From Cymodocea nodosa (Eukaryota; Streptophyta; Magnoliopsida; Alismatales; Cymodoceaceae), in contig CM072335.1 of NCBI GenBank assembly GCA_036874045.1, positions 20,219,501-20,283,500 of the forward strand: a DNA stretch of 64,000 nt. Reading direction: 5' to 3'. The stretch's first letter is position 1, and each line of letters begins with the position of its first letter. The notes under the pieces are model-generated. The model saw nothing but the letters and a program-made list of their open reading frames with translations, made no database searches and was not told the origin of the DNA. Positions 19,415 through 30,472 of the stretch are shown in pieces. The position numbers were made by a program, and so were the translations under genes.

Positions 19415-21666
19415 TGTTTAGAATGAAAAAGTGCATATTATTAATGGTTAAATGATGGTTAATTACATAATATTTAGATTATCATATGAGAATTAAGCCA
19501 TTATGTTATAATTGCACTGTTATATGCTTTAATTGAAGAATCTGCTTAATTTGGGGGAATTAATGTTAATTTAGTACATTTATGAACTGTCGGTAAGTTG
19601 CAGGGTGTGAAATTCTTAAGTATCTGAATTTTTTGATATTTCGGACAGTTATGTTTAACATACCGAACATATTCAAATAGTTATGTTTAATAGACCGAAC
19701 ATGTATCAGATAGTTATATTTAAATTATCGAACAGTTATGTTTTGAGAGAATATTTTATTATTTCCTGAAGTACACGTATCAAAACCATAATGAATGACT
19801 TAAGTGAACTTTCGGTGAGTTATCTATAACTATCTGAAATTGCAGCTGGGCATCGGATAGTTATCCCTGTAACTCTCCGAAATCTCTTTTTTTTATAAAA
19901 TAGCTGAAAACACGTGTCATGTTCTAGGAAAGTGACTTAAGTGGATTTCCGGTGAGTTATCTCTAACTATCCGAAATGCATCTGAGCATCGAATAGTTAG
20001 CTCTATAACTTTTTGAAATGTTATTTTATGATTAAACTACTATTGACACGTGTCGAGATCTGGTAGATTTACTTAAGTTATATATCAGTGAGTTATTTGT
20101 AACTATCCGAAATGCATCTGAGCATCGGATAGTTAAGTTTATAAGTATCCGAAATGCACTTGAGCATCGGATAGTTGGATTTATGCACGTGTTGAATTTA
20201 AATGCTTTAGTATATCACGTGAGATGCACATGTTTAACTCGTTAAGTTAGCATAACTATACACGTTGAGTTACATGAATATACGCTAAGGTAACATGTTA
20301 TGTTAGCAGCTTATTTCTTTATTGCACGTATTTTATAGTTAAATCTATTTTCTAAAATGCCACTGTAGCGATTGCAGGAATAGACAGTTGGAAGAAAAAA
20401 ACCACGTTTGCACGTATCGTGCAGGGAAAGAAATCATCGCCGTTGATACGAATGAAGGAAATCCAACCGACCATTCAAGCAGAAGTAGTTACTACTGAAG
20501 AAATATAAAAGAAAAGAAGAAAAAAGAAGAAGTGTGTGATCAATGGGCGGACAGTGTGTGCAGATGAGGATGAGCGTCGCAATTCTCTGAAGTTCCACAC
20601 TAACCGTCATCATCACCATCATCACCACCATAATCACCAACCATCGGAGGTCTGTGAGGATACTTGCTTGATGTCGGGTCGATTCCAAGCCAAACACAGT
20701 GCTTGACAACTACTGTGAGGAGTGATCGCGTCGCGGGAAGGGAAGCCATTTTCACCAAGCGCCGACTCATATTTCAGGAGATTGTAAAGCTTTTAGCCTT
20801 GGCTTCGGGTTGATGCCTGTATGCTGAAGAGGAGATCATCTTGCAATTTTGGACTCGCGATTCTATAGGGTGAGGAGACAGAATTGTAAGTGGTTTAATT
20901 TTCAGTGGTGTAATCGTGTTGCAAGTAGTGTCAGAAGTATTTACTGTCAAGTGAGATTACTTTACATTTCACCTTTCGCCCATTTCTATGTTCATATTAA
21001 AACAAAAATACCAAAAATAATTTATCTATGTTTGTATGTTGTATTTGAGTGTTGTATTGTTTGTGTTGTATCGTGATTAATGTTATCTTTGTCAGTGTTG
21101 TGATTGTTTTATGTTTATTTTAGTTTTACAATTTACTAAAATTGGTTCGTTCAAAAGACTTAAAGATTTTAATGGTTACTATTTGAATTATCTGAATGTT
21201 AGTATTGCTTAATGATAAATCCAATGTTAACTAATATTAAAGAGCTTAATTGATGTTATTTACAATCTATGGAATTGCCCAATGGTTGGCTGAATTCCTT
21301 TGTAAATAGTAGTATTAAAAAGAAAAGACAGACTTGTGGAGTTAACTTAAGTCCACGAGGTTAGTCCATTGAGTTAATTGTAATTCAACAGAGAGCTTAT
21401 TGAATATATAAATTTGATTATTAACAAACAAACAGTTCTAAAATTCGTTAGCAATTCCCTGTGTGATCGACCTATACTTGCACACTAATACAATAGACAC
21501 TGTGCACTTGCAGTTAAAGTATAAATTAGAATTAATATCTAAATTGTATTAAAGGTTGTTTGTTTACTTCTAAAAGAAAGAATTGACATAAAGATAAATT
21601 AACTAAGTAAAAATAGAAGTAACAAATCCAAGTTTTTCTAGTGTAGTGCTGGGAAAACACCAAACA
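19415..21666 (+). repeat. 3' LTR of AthF-2
   Basis: This 2252-bp LTR runs from TGTTTAGAATG to CCAAACA. It contains the motif i array (a perfect hairpin at 20100-20135), a GACACGTGTC palindrome at 20045-20054, the TATA-like ATATAAAAG near 20504 and motif ii palindromes near its 3' end. Confidence 0.9.
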
Positions 21667-23441
21667 ACACGTGTCATGTTCTAGTAAAGTGACTTAAGTG
21701 GATTTTTGATGAGTTATCTGTAACTATCCGAAATGCTTCTGAGCATCGGATAGTTGGCTCTGTAACTCTCCGAAATGTTATTTTATGATTAAATTGCTGT
21801 TGACACATGTCGAGATCTGGTAGATTTACTTAAGTTATATATTGGTGAGTTATCTGTAACTATCTGAAATGCATTTGGACATCGGATAGTTAAGTTTATA
21901 ACTATCTGAAATGCATCTAGGCATCAGATAGTTAAGTTTATAAGTATCTGAAATGCACCTAAGCATCGGATAGTTAAATTTATGCATGTGTTTTATAGTT
22001 AAATCAACGAAGAAAGTCCGTTGAGTTATCTGTAACTCCACAGACTATTTATTTTCTAATATGCCACTGTAGCGGTTGCAGAAACAAGATAGTTGGAAGA
22101 AAAACCATGACTGCACGTATCACGCAGGGAGAAGAAAACATCGTCGTTGATATGAATGAAGGAAATCCAACCAACCATTCAAGCAGAAGCAGTTACTACT
22201 GAAGAAATATAAAAGAAAAGAAGAAAAAGAAGTAAAGGGTGTGATCGATGGATGGCTAGTGTATACAGAGGAGGAGCATCGAGCTTTCTGCAGACAATAT
22301 CAGCGATTCTCCGAAGTACCACACCAACCATCGTTACCACCACCACAATCACCAACCATCGTTACCACCACCACAATCACCAACCACCGGAGGTCTGTGA
22401 GGATACTTTCTTGATGTCGGGTCGATTCCGAGCCAAACAAAGTTCCTAACAACCACTGTGAGGAGTGATCGCGTCGCGGGAAGGGAAGCCATTTTCACCA
22501 AGCGCTGACTCATATTTCAAGAGATCGTAAAGCTTTTAGCCTTGGCTTCAGGTTGATGCCTGTATGCTGAAGAGGAGATCATCTTGCAATTCTAGACTCG
22601 CGATTCTATAGGGAGAGGAGACAAAATTATAAGTGGTTTAATTTTCAGTGGTGTAATCACATTGCAAGTAGTGTCGGAAGTATTTACTGTCAAGTGAGAT
22701 TACTTTACATTTCACCTTTCGCCCATTTCCATTTTCATATTAAAACAAAAAAATACAAAAACAATTTATCTATGTTTGTATGTTGTATTTGAGTGTTGTA
22801 TTGTTTGTGTTGTATCGTGATTAATGTTATCTTTGTCAGTGTTGTGATTGTTTTATGTTGTTTTAGTTTTACAATTTACTAAAATTGGTTTGTTCAAAAG
22901 ACTTAAAGATTTTAATGGTTACTGTTTGAATTATCTGAATGTTAGTATTACTTAATGATAAATCCAATGTTAACTAACATTAAAGAGCTTAATTGATGTT
23001 ATTTACAATCTATGGAATCGTCCAATGGTTGGCTGAATTCCTTTGTAAATAGTAGTATTAAAAAGAAAAGACAGGCTTGTGGAGTTAACTTAAGTCTACG
23101 AGGTTAGTCTGTTGAGTTAGCCGTAACTCAACGAACTTTGTCCATTGAGTTAGTTGTAATTCAACAGAGGGCTTATTGAAGATATAAATTTGATTGTTAA
23201 CAAAGGAATAGTTCTGAAATTCTTTAGCAATTCCTTATGGGATCGACCTGTACTTGCACACTGATACAATAGACACTGTGCACTTGCAGTTAAAGTATAA
23301 ATTAGATTTAATATCTAAATTGTATTAAAGGTTGTTTGTTTACTTCTAAAAGAAAGAATTGGCATAAAGATAAATTAACTAAGTAAAAATAGAAGTAACA
23401 AATCCAAGATTTTCTGGTGTAATGCTGGGAAAACACAAACA
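21667..23441 (+). repeat. 3' LTR of AthF-1, right part
   Basis: Continuation of 11643-11973 after the nested AthF-2; it begins with the duplicated ACACG. It ends ACACAAACA, followed by the CTTGA duplication (23442-23446). A 28-bp CCACCACCACAATC-containing unit near 22320-22385 is tandemly duplicated relative to the 5' LTR. Confidence 0.88.
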
Positions 23442-23446
23442 CTTGA

Positions 23447-23477
23447 CATTACACGTGAGCAACTTAAAATCCTCACA
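23447..23477. other. Short flank between AthF-1 and Cop-1
   Basis: About 30 bases of the original AthF-1 insertion target before the Cop-1 LTR. The five bases before the Cop-1 LTR (TCACA) find no partner after the copia LTR at 36096. Confidence 0.5.
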
Positions 23478-24234
23478 TGACTCAGATAACAGAATATGAG
23501 TGATGAATCTGTAAGTTATGGATGCTTTTCGATAAGTTATTTTTATAACCATTCGTAAGCCTGAGATTTTCGAAAGGTTACTTACTGAACATCAGATAGA
23601 ATGGTAACTTACCATATTTAGGTTTGATTATTTACCAAGTACAGCAGAATACATCCGTTGAAAAAAAAATCTGATCGTTATACATTTGGTATAAATATGA
23701 GGACTTTAAGAGAGAAAAAGACAGAGATAACATATATACCACATACAGTGAGCTACACTCCAATTCCAATTACACTCAAGTTTGCAAACAGTGAAGCATA
23801 TTCTAAAGATCTACTGCAGAAAAAGCTCTATGCGCCAAAACTCTGATTGAAAGACTCAAGTTGTTGGTTCGTGGCTTCAACCTGAAAGCTGCATTTAGTT
23901 GTTGGTTTGAGTTTCGACCTGAAAACTTTGGAGGTTGGTTTACTGAAGTTTATACCTAAAAACTTCTATGTTGTTGGTTCTTGCTTTGACCTGAAAGAAA
24001 GTGTGTAAGTGTTGAAACACTTAGTGAAGCCTAAGTGAATCTTGGGGATGGACTAACCAAGTTGGTGAACTACTTAAAACTTGTTGTGTGTTATCTTTCT
24101 TTACTGCTTTGCTTTCGTTTAGTTTCATCTCATTTCACTTCTGTTGAATCATTTGATTCAACAATCAAAAGAATATAAAAAATTATACACATTCACCATT
24201 CACCCCCCCTCTAGTGAGTCTACCGATCCTAACA
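23478..24234 (+). repeat. 5' LTR of Cop-1
   Basis: 757 bp, the same length as the LTR at 35340-36096. A TATAAATAT box at about 23690 may be the core promoter. The first 150 bp carry weak motif i palindromes (AAGTTATTTTTATAACC, ATTTTCGAAAGG). Confidence 0.88.
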
Positions 24235-24236
24235 AT

Positions 24237-24249
24237 TGGTATCAGAGCT
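24237..24249 (+). other. Primer binding site (tRNA-iMet) of Cop-1
   Basis: TGGTATCAGAGCT begins two bases after the LTR end. It matches the complement of the initiator tRNA-Met 3' end, the usual primer of plant copia elements. Confidence 0.9.
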
Positions 24250-24285
24250 TGGTTAATCCTTCATAAGATTTAACCATCTAGATTT

Positions 24286-25594
24286 ATGGCTCATTTTGCT
24301 GAGGGACAAAACATCTACAGACCTCCTCTATTCGATGGTTCCAATTATAAACTATTGGAAGAATAGAATGGAGTGCTTCCTTAGGAGTTCTAATGTTAAA
24401 CTCTAGAAGATTGTTATTCTTGGAACTACACTTCCAACTAGTGATGTTATGAACTGGTCTAAGGAGGATGAAAAACTCATCTAGTTGGATGCTAGAGGGC
24501 TGAATGCCATTTATTGTGCACTAACTGCTGATTAATATAATAACGTATCTACATGTAAGTCTGCTCATGAGGCTTGGAAAATCCTTCAAGTTACTCATGA
24601 AGGTATAAGCCAAGTTAAGGATACAAAAATCAGTATCTTGTTGAGAAAACTAGAACTGTTTAAAATGAATGATAATGAAAACATAACTGAAATGCTTTCA
24701 AGATTTACTGAAATCATTAATAGTTTGAAAGGCTTGGGAAATGAATTCTCTTCACATGAACAGGTACAGAAGATCCTGAGGAACTTAACTATTGAGTGGA
24801 AACAGAAGTCCACATCTATTCAAGATTCCAAGGATCTCAACAACTACATAGTTGAAGAACTATTGGGCAATCTTCTGGCCCACGAAGTTCAGATGAAGGA
24901 CTAGAAAGAGCAAGGAGCTGTTGAAAAGAAAGCTGAAAAGAAAAAGGAAATAACATTTCCATCTACAGAAGAAGCTCCAAGCTCAGACGATGATGAGATC
25001 ATGTTACTGGCAAGGAACTTCAGAAAGTTCATGAGGAAAAAGAATAAGCCCAGCTCCTCTAAAAGAACTATCCCTACATGTTTCAAATGTAAAAGGCAAG
25101 GGCACATACAGACCTTCTGTCCATTTCAAACAGAAGAGGATCAAGGAGATAAGAAGAAGAGATTGAAGGACAAAAAGAAGATGGCTCTCAAAGCTACATG
25201 AGATGACAATAGCTCTTCAAGCTGTTCATCAAATTCTGAAGATGAAGCTACAGCCAACGTGTGTTTTGCAGTACAAGAGGTATGCTCTTCTTCCTCTAGT
25301 TCAAAAAATGAGCATGATGATTTAGACATAAATAGTCTTCTGTCTAATGTAGATAATTTATATGTGAAGTGTAGAGATTTTAAGAAAGAAATTAAAAGGT
25401 TAAATCATTGTTTAGAAAATTCATTTGCTAAATTAGAATCAACTATAGTTGAAAATAGAAATCTAAAATCAAATTTAGATAAGTATAGTTGTGTTAACTA
25501 TGAATTAAAAGAAGAAAATAAAAATCTATTAACCACTATATCAGATTTGAAAGATATACCATATGTAAATTTACTCAAGGTAAAAAATGATTAA
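24286..25594 (+). pseudogene. gag: Gag of Cop-1
   Basis: The ATG at 24286 opens MAHFAEGQNIYRPPLFDGSN, followed by the copia Gag (UBN2-type) domain to about 24900 (SAHEAWKILQVTHEG, KMNDNENITEMLSRFTEI). A zinc knuckle CFKCKRQGHIQTFC lies at about 25078-25120. A Ser-rich acidic segment and a coiled coil (RLNHCLENSFAKLEST) follow. The frame is broken soon after the start, near 24340-24365, and by TAG codons (for example near 24902 at a Gln site) and a TGA near 25200. Packaging protein in an active copy. Confidence 0.82.
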
Positions 25595-26400
25595 ATAAAA
25601 TAATAAGATCTCAACAATCAAATGGGAATAAATATAGCCTAGGGTATGCTACACCACAAGAAATACCTTATTGTGGTGGAGCGATTCGATCTTATAGAGA
25701 TGACACCACTGTGTTTGCCATTAAACGAAGATCAGGTCATATGTGGCTGCCAAGAGGCAATAGATTTAATATTTTAAGGACTAACTCTACTGGACCCAAG
25801 AAGATTTGGGTACCAAAAGCTTTAATTTTAGTATGATTTGTAGGGTGACAAGGAGTTTCAAGCACGTTCAACTAAATGGATCGTAGACAGTGGATGCTCA
25901 AAGCAATGACAGGTAAGAAAAATTTTCTTGACTTTGTTAAAAACTTAAGTTCAGGATTTATTAAGTTTGGAAATAATGAAAAGTGTAAAATAATTACAAT
26001 AGGAAATATTACATCTGAAATTGGTATAATTGAGAATGTCTTGCATGTAAATGGATTAAAACAAAATTTGTTAAGTGTAGGACAATTATGTGATAAAGGT
26101 TATACTATTTCTTTTAATGCTAAAAATTGCTACATTATTGATCTAGCCACGAATGATACAAAATTTACTAGTATTAGAAATTGCTCAATATATACATTAA
26201 ATTTTCCATGTGAAAATTCTGCAAGCAATTCCTGTTTGGTAGCAACTGGTGAAGATGATTGGGTGTGGCATAGAAGACTTGGCCACATCAGTATGAAGAA
26301 TATCAGAAAGCTTTCCACGGGTGATCTTGTTAGGGGTCTATCTAAACTCACTTTTAAGAAAGATAGAGTGTGCAGTGAGTGTATGCTAGGGAAGTAGAAG
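25595..26400 (+). pseudogene. pol: Protease and GAG-pre-integrase region of Cop-1
   Basis: The protease active site IVDSGCSK is at about 25882-25905. A missing base just after it shifts the frame into MTGKKNFLDFV, a motif normally contiguous with it. The segment KQNLLSVGQLCDKGY follows, then the GAG-pre-integrase zinc motif WHRRLGHIS ... CSECMLGK. The TAG at about 26395 stands where Gln is usual. Confidence 0.82.
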
Positions 26401-27420
26401 AGAACTGCTTTTCACAGTAAAAATTTTTTTACCACCAAAAGGCCATTGGAACTGCTATATCTAGATTTATTTGGTCCTTCTCAAGTATCAAGTCTTGGGG
26501 GTCAAAAATATACCTTTGTTGTTGTTGATGATTTCTCTAGATTAACATGGGTAATATTTTTGACACATAAAAATGAAACTTGCAATGAGTTCAGGAATTT
26601 TTGCATAAGAGTTTAGAATTAGAAGGAACTAACAGTGAAGAAAATCAAAAGTGATCATGGAGGAGAATTTGAAAACTATGATTTTGAAAATCTTTGCAAT
26701 TCATTCGAAATTCTATATGAATTCTCCTATCCTAGAACTCCTGCTCAAAATAGAGTTGTGGAAAGGAAAACTAGGACACTGCAAGAAATGGCTAGAACTA
26801 TGTTAAATGCCACGGATCTACCTAAATTTCTCTAGGTAGAAGCTGTAGGAACAACTTGTCACATTTCCAACAGAACTCACATTAGATCTATGTTGAATAA
26901 GACACCATTTGAAATTTGGTTTAATACGACTCCAAATGTTGGCTATTTTAAGACATTTGGATGCAAATGCTTTGTCTTAAATACAGGAAATGTTAAAGAC
27001 AAGTTTGATGCAAAGTCTGAACCTACCATACTTGTTGGTTACTCCTCTAGAAGCAAAGCTTACAAGGTATATTTTGCTAAAGATAGAAGAGTAGAGGAGA
27101 GTATAAATGTTCAGCTTGATGAATATATGATCTAGAATTTCAAAAATTTGGAGATTAAAAATGATAGTGAAAATGAATACTTTGAAGGTGATAACTGCAA
27201 GCAGAAACTCATTTCACAAGTGTTAGATCAGAATCTCAACAATAGGTATTAGAATCATAACAATTGGAAGTTCAAATCTAATCATCCCGAGGAACAAATT
27301 ATTGGAAATATATATAAAGGGGTACAAACTAGAAGCAAAGCACAAGATATCTGCAATTTTTGTGCATTTGTGTCAGAAATAGAGCCAAAATCAGTAGATG
27401 AAGCATGTAAGAATACCTAT
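26401..27420 (+). pseudogene. pol: Integrase of Cop-1
   Basis: Catalytic residues are visible in LLYLDLFGPSQV (D), KIKSDHGGEFEN (D) and PAQNRVVERKTRT (E). The conserved FKTFGCKCFVLN and FVGYS-like ILVGYSSRSKAY motifs follow. Stops at about 26614, 26626, 26833 and 27133 are TAG, mostly at Gln positions. Non-functional. Confidence 0.85.
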
Positions 27421-28914
27421 TAGACAATGGCTATGTAGGAAGAATTAAATCAGTTCTAGAAAAACAATGTTTGGGAATTATTAGAAAAACCTGTAGGAAA
27501 ATCCATCATTGGAACTAAATGGATTTTCAAAAACAAATTACATAAAGAAGGTAACATTCTCAGAAATAAAGCTCGATTAGTTGCACAAGGCTACAATCAG
27601 CAAGAAGGTATTGACTATGAAGAAACTTATGCTCTTGTAGCCAGGATTGAAGCTATCAGAATGTTGCTTGCTTTTGCAAGTAGTATGAAGATAAGATTGT
27701 TTCAGATGGATGTGAAAAGTGCCTTCTTAAATGGAGAAATTCAGGAAGAAGTGTTTGTTAAACAACCTCCTAGATTTGAAGATGAATTCAAGCCGGATCA
27801 TGTCTACAAACTAAGAAAGGCTCTATATGGTCTGAAATAGGCACCCAGAGCTTGGTATGAGAAATTGAAAAAGTTTTTAACTAAAAACAATTTTTCTATA
27901 GGCAAAGTGGACAACACATTGTTTATCAAAACTTTTGATGTGCATATTTTGATTGTACAGATATATGTTGATGATATAGTCTTTGGAGCCACTTCAGAAG
28001 ATCTCTATCATGAATTTTAGATTTTAATGAAAAATAAATTCAAAATGAGCATGATGGGAGAATTGAAGTTTTTCTTGGGATTACAGATTCATCAAGTGCA
28101 TAATGGCATTTTTGTCAACCAAGAAAAATACAGCAAAGAGATGTTGAAGAAATTTGGTTATGAAAACATCAAACCTGCAAATACTCCAATGAGTTCAAGC
28201 ATTAAACTGGAAATGGATGATTCAAGTGTTGTAGTGGATCAAAAGCAATATAGAGGTATGATTGGATCCCTGTTATACCTTTTAGCTAGCAGACTAGATA
28301 TTATGTTCAGTGTATGCTTGTGTGTTAGATTTCAAGCATCACCAAAGGAATCACACTTGAAATCAGTCAAAAGGATTTTCACATGTCTACAAGGAACAAA
28401 AGATTTCAGACTATTCTACTCAGCTGACAGTAATTTGATTTTAACAAGCTATAGTGATGCAGATTATGCAGGTAGCAGATCTGACAGAAAAAGCACTAGT
28501 GGTACTTGTCAATTACTTGAAAATTCTTTAATCTCCTAGTTCAGTAGGAAACAAAATTGTATAGCTTTATCTACTACTGAAGCTGAGTATATTGCAGCAG
28601 GATTGTGCTGTGCTTAAATCCTTTGGATGTAGCAAACTCTAGTAGATTACAGACTGAAAATTCAAAATTTAATCATTTTTTGTGATAACAGTAGTGCAAT
28701 CAGTCTATTTAAGAATACAGTACTTCATTCCAAAGCCAAGCATATCGAGATCAGACATCACTTTCTGAGAGATCATGTGGAAAAATGGAACATCTCACTT
28801 AAGTTTGTGCCAACAGAAAATCAACTTGTAGATATTTTCACCAAACCTTTAAATGAATCAATTTTTAATCATATTAGAAGAAATCTAAGCATATGTTCTT
28901 TACTAGACCTTTAA
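27421..28914 (+). pseudogene. pol: Reverse transcriptase and RNase H of Cop-1
   Basis: Copia RT with WIFKNKLHKEG, RLVAQGYNQQEGIDYEETYA, LFQMDVKSAFLNGEI (catalytic Asp), YKLRKALYGLK and QIYVDDIVFG (the YVDD catalytic motif, intact). RNase H follows: YSDADYAGSRSDRKSTSG, ALSTTEAEYIAA, FCDNSSAISL and KHIEIRHHFLRDHV, ending with ENQLVDIFTKPL and a stop at 28912. TAG occurs at several Gln codons (for example 27838, 28018, 28540), plus a TAA near 28616. Confidence 0.9.
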
Positions 28915-29067
28915 ATATTATTTTCAATCAGGCTCACCATATGGGAGCTTGTTTTCTACTAACTTACTCGTGTAGGATATATTCAATATCAGTTTTATAG
29001 TCCTCACCTTTTTATATAATGACAAAAAGGGAGAGAAGAATTTGGAAATTTGCGAAGTATATGGTCA

Positions 29068-30459
29068 TGTTTGTGTTTTCCCAACACTACACTAGAAAAA
29101 CTTGGATTTGTTACTTCTATTTTTACTTAGTTAATTTATCTTTATGCCAATTCTTTCTTTTAGAAGTAAACAAACAACCTTTAATACAATTTAGATATTA
29201 ATTCCAATTTGTACTTTAACTACAAGTGCATAGTGTCTATTGTATCAATGTGCAAGTATAGGTCGATCCCATAGGGAATTACTAACGAATTTTAGAACTG
29301 TTCGTTTGTTAATAATCAAATTTATATATTCAATAAGCTCTCTGTTGAATTACAGTTAACTCAGCGGACAAAGTTCATTGAGTTATGGCTAACTCAACGA
29401 ACTAACCTCATGGACTTAAGTTAACTCCGCGAGCCTGCCTTTTCTTTTTAATACTGCTATTTACAAAGGAATTCAACCAACCATTGGGCGATTCCACAAA
29501 TTGTAAATAACATTAATTAAGCTCTTTAATGTTAGTTAACATTGGATTTATAATTAAGCAATACTAAGATTCAGATAATTCAAATAGTAACCATTAAAAT
29601 CTTTAAGTCTTTTGAATGAACCAATTTCAGTAAACTGTAAAACTAAAATAAACATAAAACAATCACAACACTGATACTAACATAACACATTACCTTTAAG
29701 CCGCTAACATAACGCATTACCTTAGTGTGTATTCATGTAACTCAACACGTATAGTTATGCTAACTTAACGAGTTAAACATGTGCATCTCATGTGATATAC
29801 TAAAGCATTTAAATTCAACACGTGCATAAATCTAACTATCCGATACTCAGGTGCATTTCGGATACTTATAAACTTAACTATCCGATGCTTAAATGCATTT
29901 TGGATAGTTACAAATAACTCATCGATATATAATTAAGTAAATCTACTAGATCTCGACATGTGTCAGCAGCTATTTTATAAATAAAAAGAGATTTTGGAGA
30001 GTTACATGGCTAACTATCCGGTGTCCAACTGCAATTTCAAATACTTATAGATAACTCACCAATATATAACTTAAGTCATGCATTATGGTTTCGACACGTG
30101 TACTTCAGGAAATAATAAACTATTCTCTCAAAACATAACTGTTCGACAATTTAAACATAACTATCTGATACATATTTGGTCTATTAGACATAACTGTCCG
30201 AATATGTTCGGTATGTTAAACATAATTGTTCGAAATATCAGAAAATTCGGATACTTAAGAATTTCATAGCCTGCAACTTACCGACAGTTTAGAAATGTAC
30301 TAAATTAACATTAATTCCCCCAAATTAAACAGATTCTTTAATTAAAGCATATAACAGTGCAATTATAACATAATGGCTTAATTCTCATATGATAAGCTAA
30401 ATATTATGCAATTAACCATCATTTAACCGTTAATAATATGCACTTTTTCATTCTAAACA
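29068..30459 (-). repeat. 3' LTR of AthF-3 with internal deletion
   Basis: Both LTR ends are present (TGTTTGTGTTTTCCC at 29068 and TTCTAAACA ending 30459). About 0.8 kb is missing near 29690 compared with AthF-2 (roughly 20330-21090). The missing part includes the TATA-like core promoter. Confidence 0.85.
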
Positions 30460-30472
30460 CTTCCCCCATACC
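30460..30472 (-). other. Polypurine tract of AthF-3
   Basis: Complement of GGTATGGGGGAAG, directly next to the LTR start, as in AthF-2. Confidence 0.82.

Larger units (their letters stand above)
11974..21666 (+). mobile_element. AthF-2: internally deleted AthF element nested in the AthF-1 LTR
   Basis: The element starts TGTTTAGAATG at 11974 and ends CACCAAACA at 21666, with the 5-bp duplication ACACG on both sides (11969-11973, 21667-21671). A deletion from about position 233 of its 5' LTR into ORFX has removed most of the LTR, the PBS, zinc-knuckle Gag and all of pol. Retained are most of ORFX, the internal promoter, full-length capsid gag, the F-box ORF, the 3' region, PPT and a full 3' LTR. 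The copy was inserted as a longer element and deleted later, since it could not have been primed without a PBS. Confidence 0.88.
253..23441 (+). mobile_element. AthF-1: Athila-like LTR retrotransposon, split by a nested relative
   Basis: The element begins TGTTTAGAATG and ends ACACAAACA. It is bracketed by a perfect 5-bp duplication CTTGA at 248-252 and 23442-23446. In order it carries a 5' LTR, tRNA-Asp PBS, zinc-knuckle Gag fragment, protease, RT, RNase H, integrase, ORFX, an internal promoter, truncated capsid gag and a 3' LTR. A deletion fuses capsid gag at about 11642 directly to the 3' LTR, removing the F-box ORF and PPT. AthF-2 (11974-21666) is inserted in the 3' LTR. Athila lineage is inferred from the PBS, the DLGAG protease motif, the lack of a visible chromodomain and the LTR end (GATCGACCTATACTTG followed by GTGCACTTGCAG). 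Confidence 0.88.
23478..29067 (+). mobile_element. Cop-1: Sirevirus-like Ty1/copia element, 3' end disrupted
   Basis: It has a 757-bp 5' LTR (TGACTCAG...CCTAACA), an initiator tRNA-Met PBS, Gag with a zinc knuckle, protease, integrase, RT and RNase H in copia order. The coding part ends at 28914, followed by ATGACAAAAAGGGAGAG, a PPT-like purine stretch. AthF-3 is inserted at 29068. The LTR at 35340-36096 is the same family but its flanks do not fit as a simple right end. Sirevirus-like assignment rests on motifs such as LCCAQILWMQQTLVDY and on the Gag layout. Confidence 0.85.

Noticed and set aside
22320-22385. Duplicated CCACCACCACAATC block in one LTR as a regulatory repeat
   Set aside because: A single local 28-bp tandem duplication present in only one of the LTRs; ordinary replication slippage.
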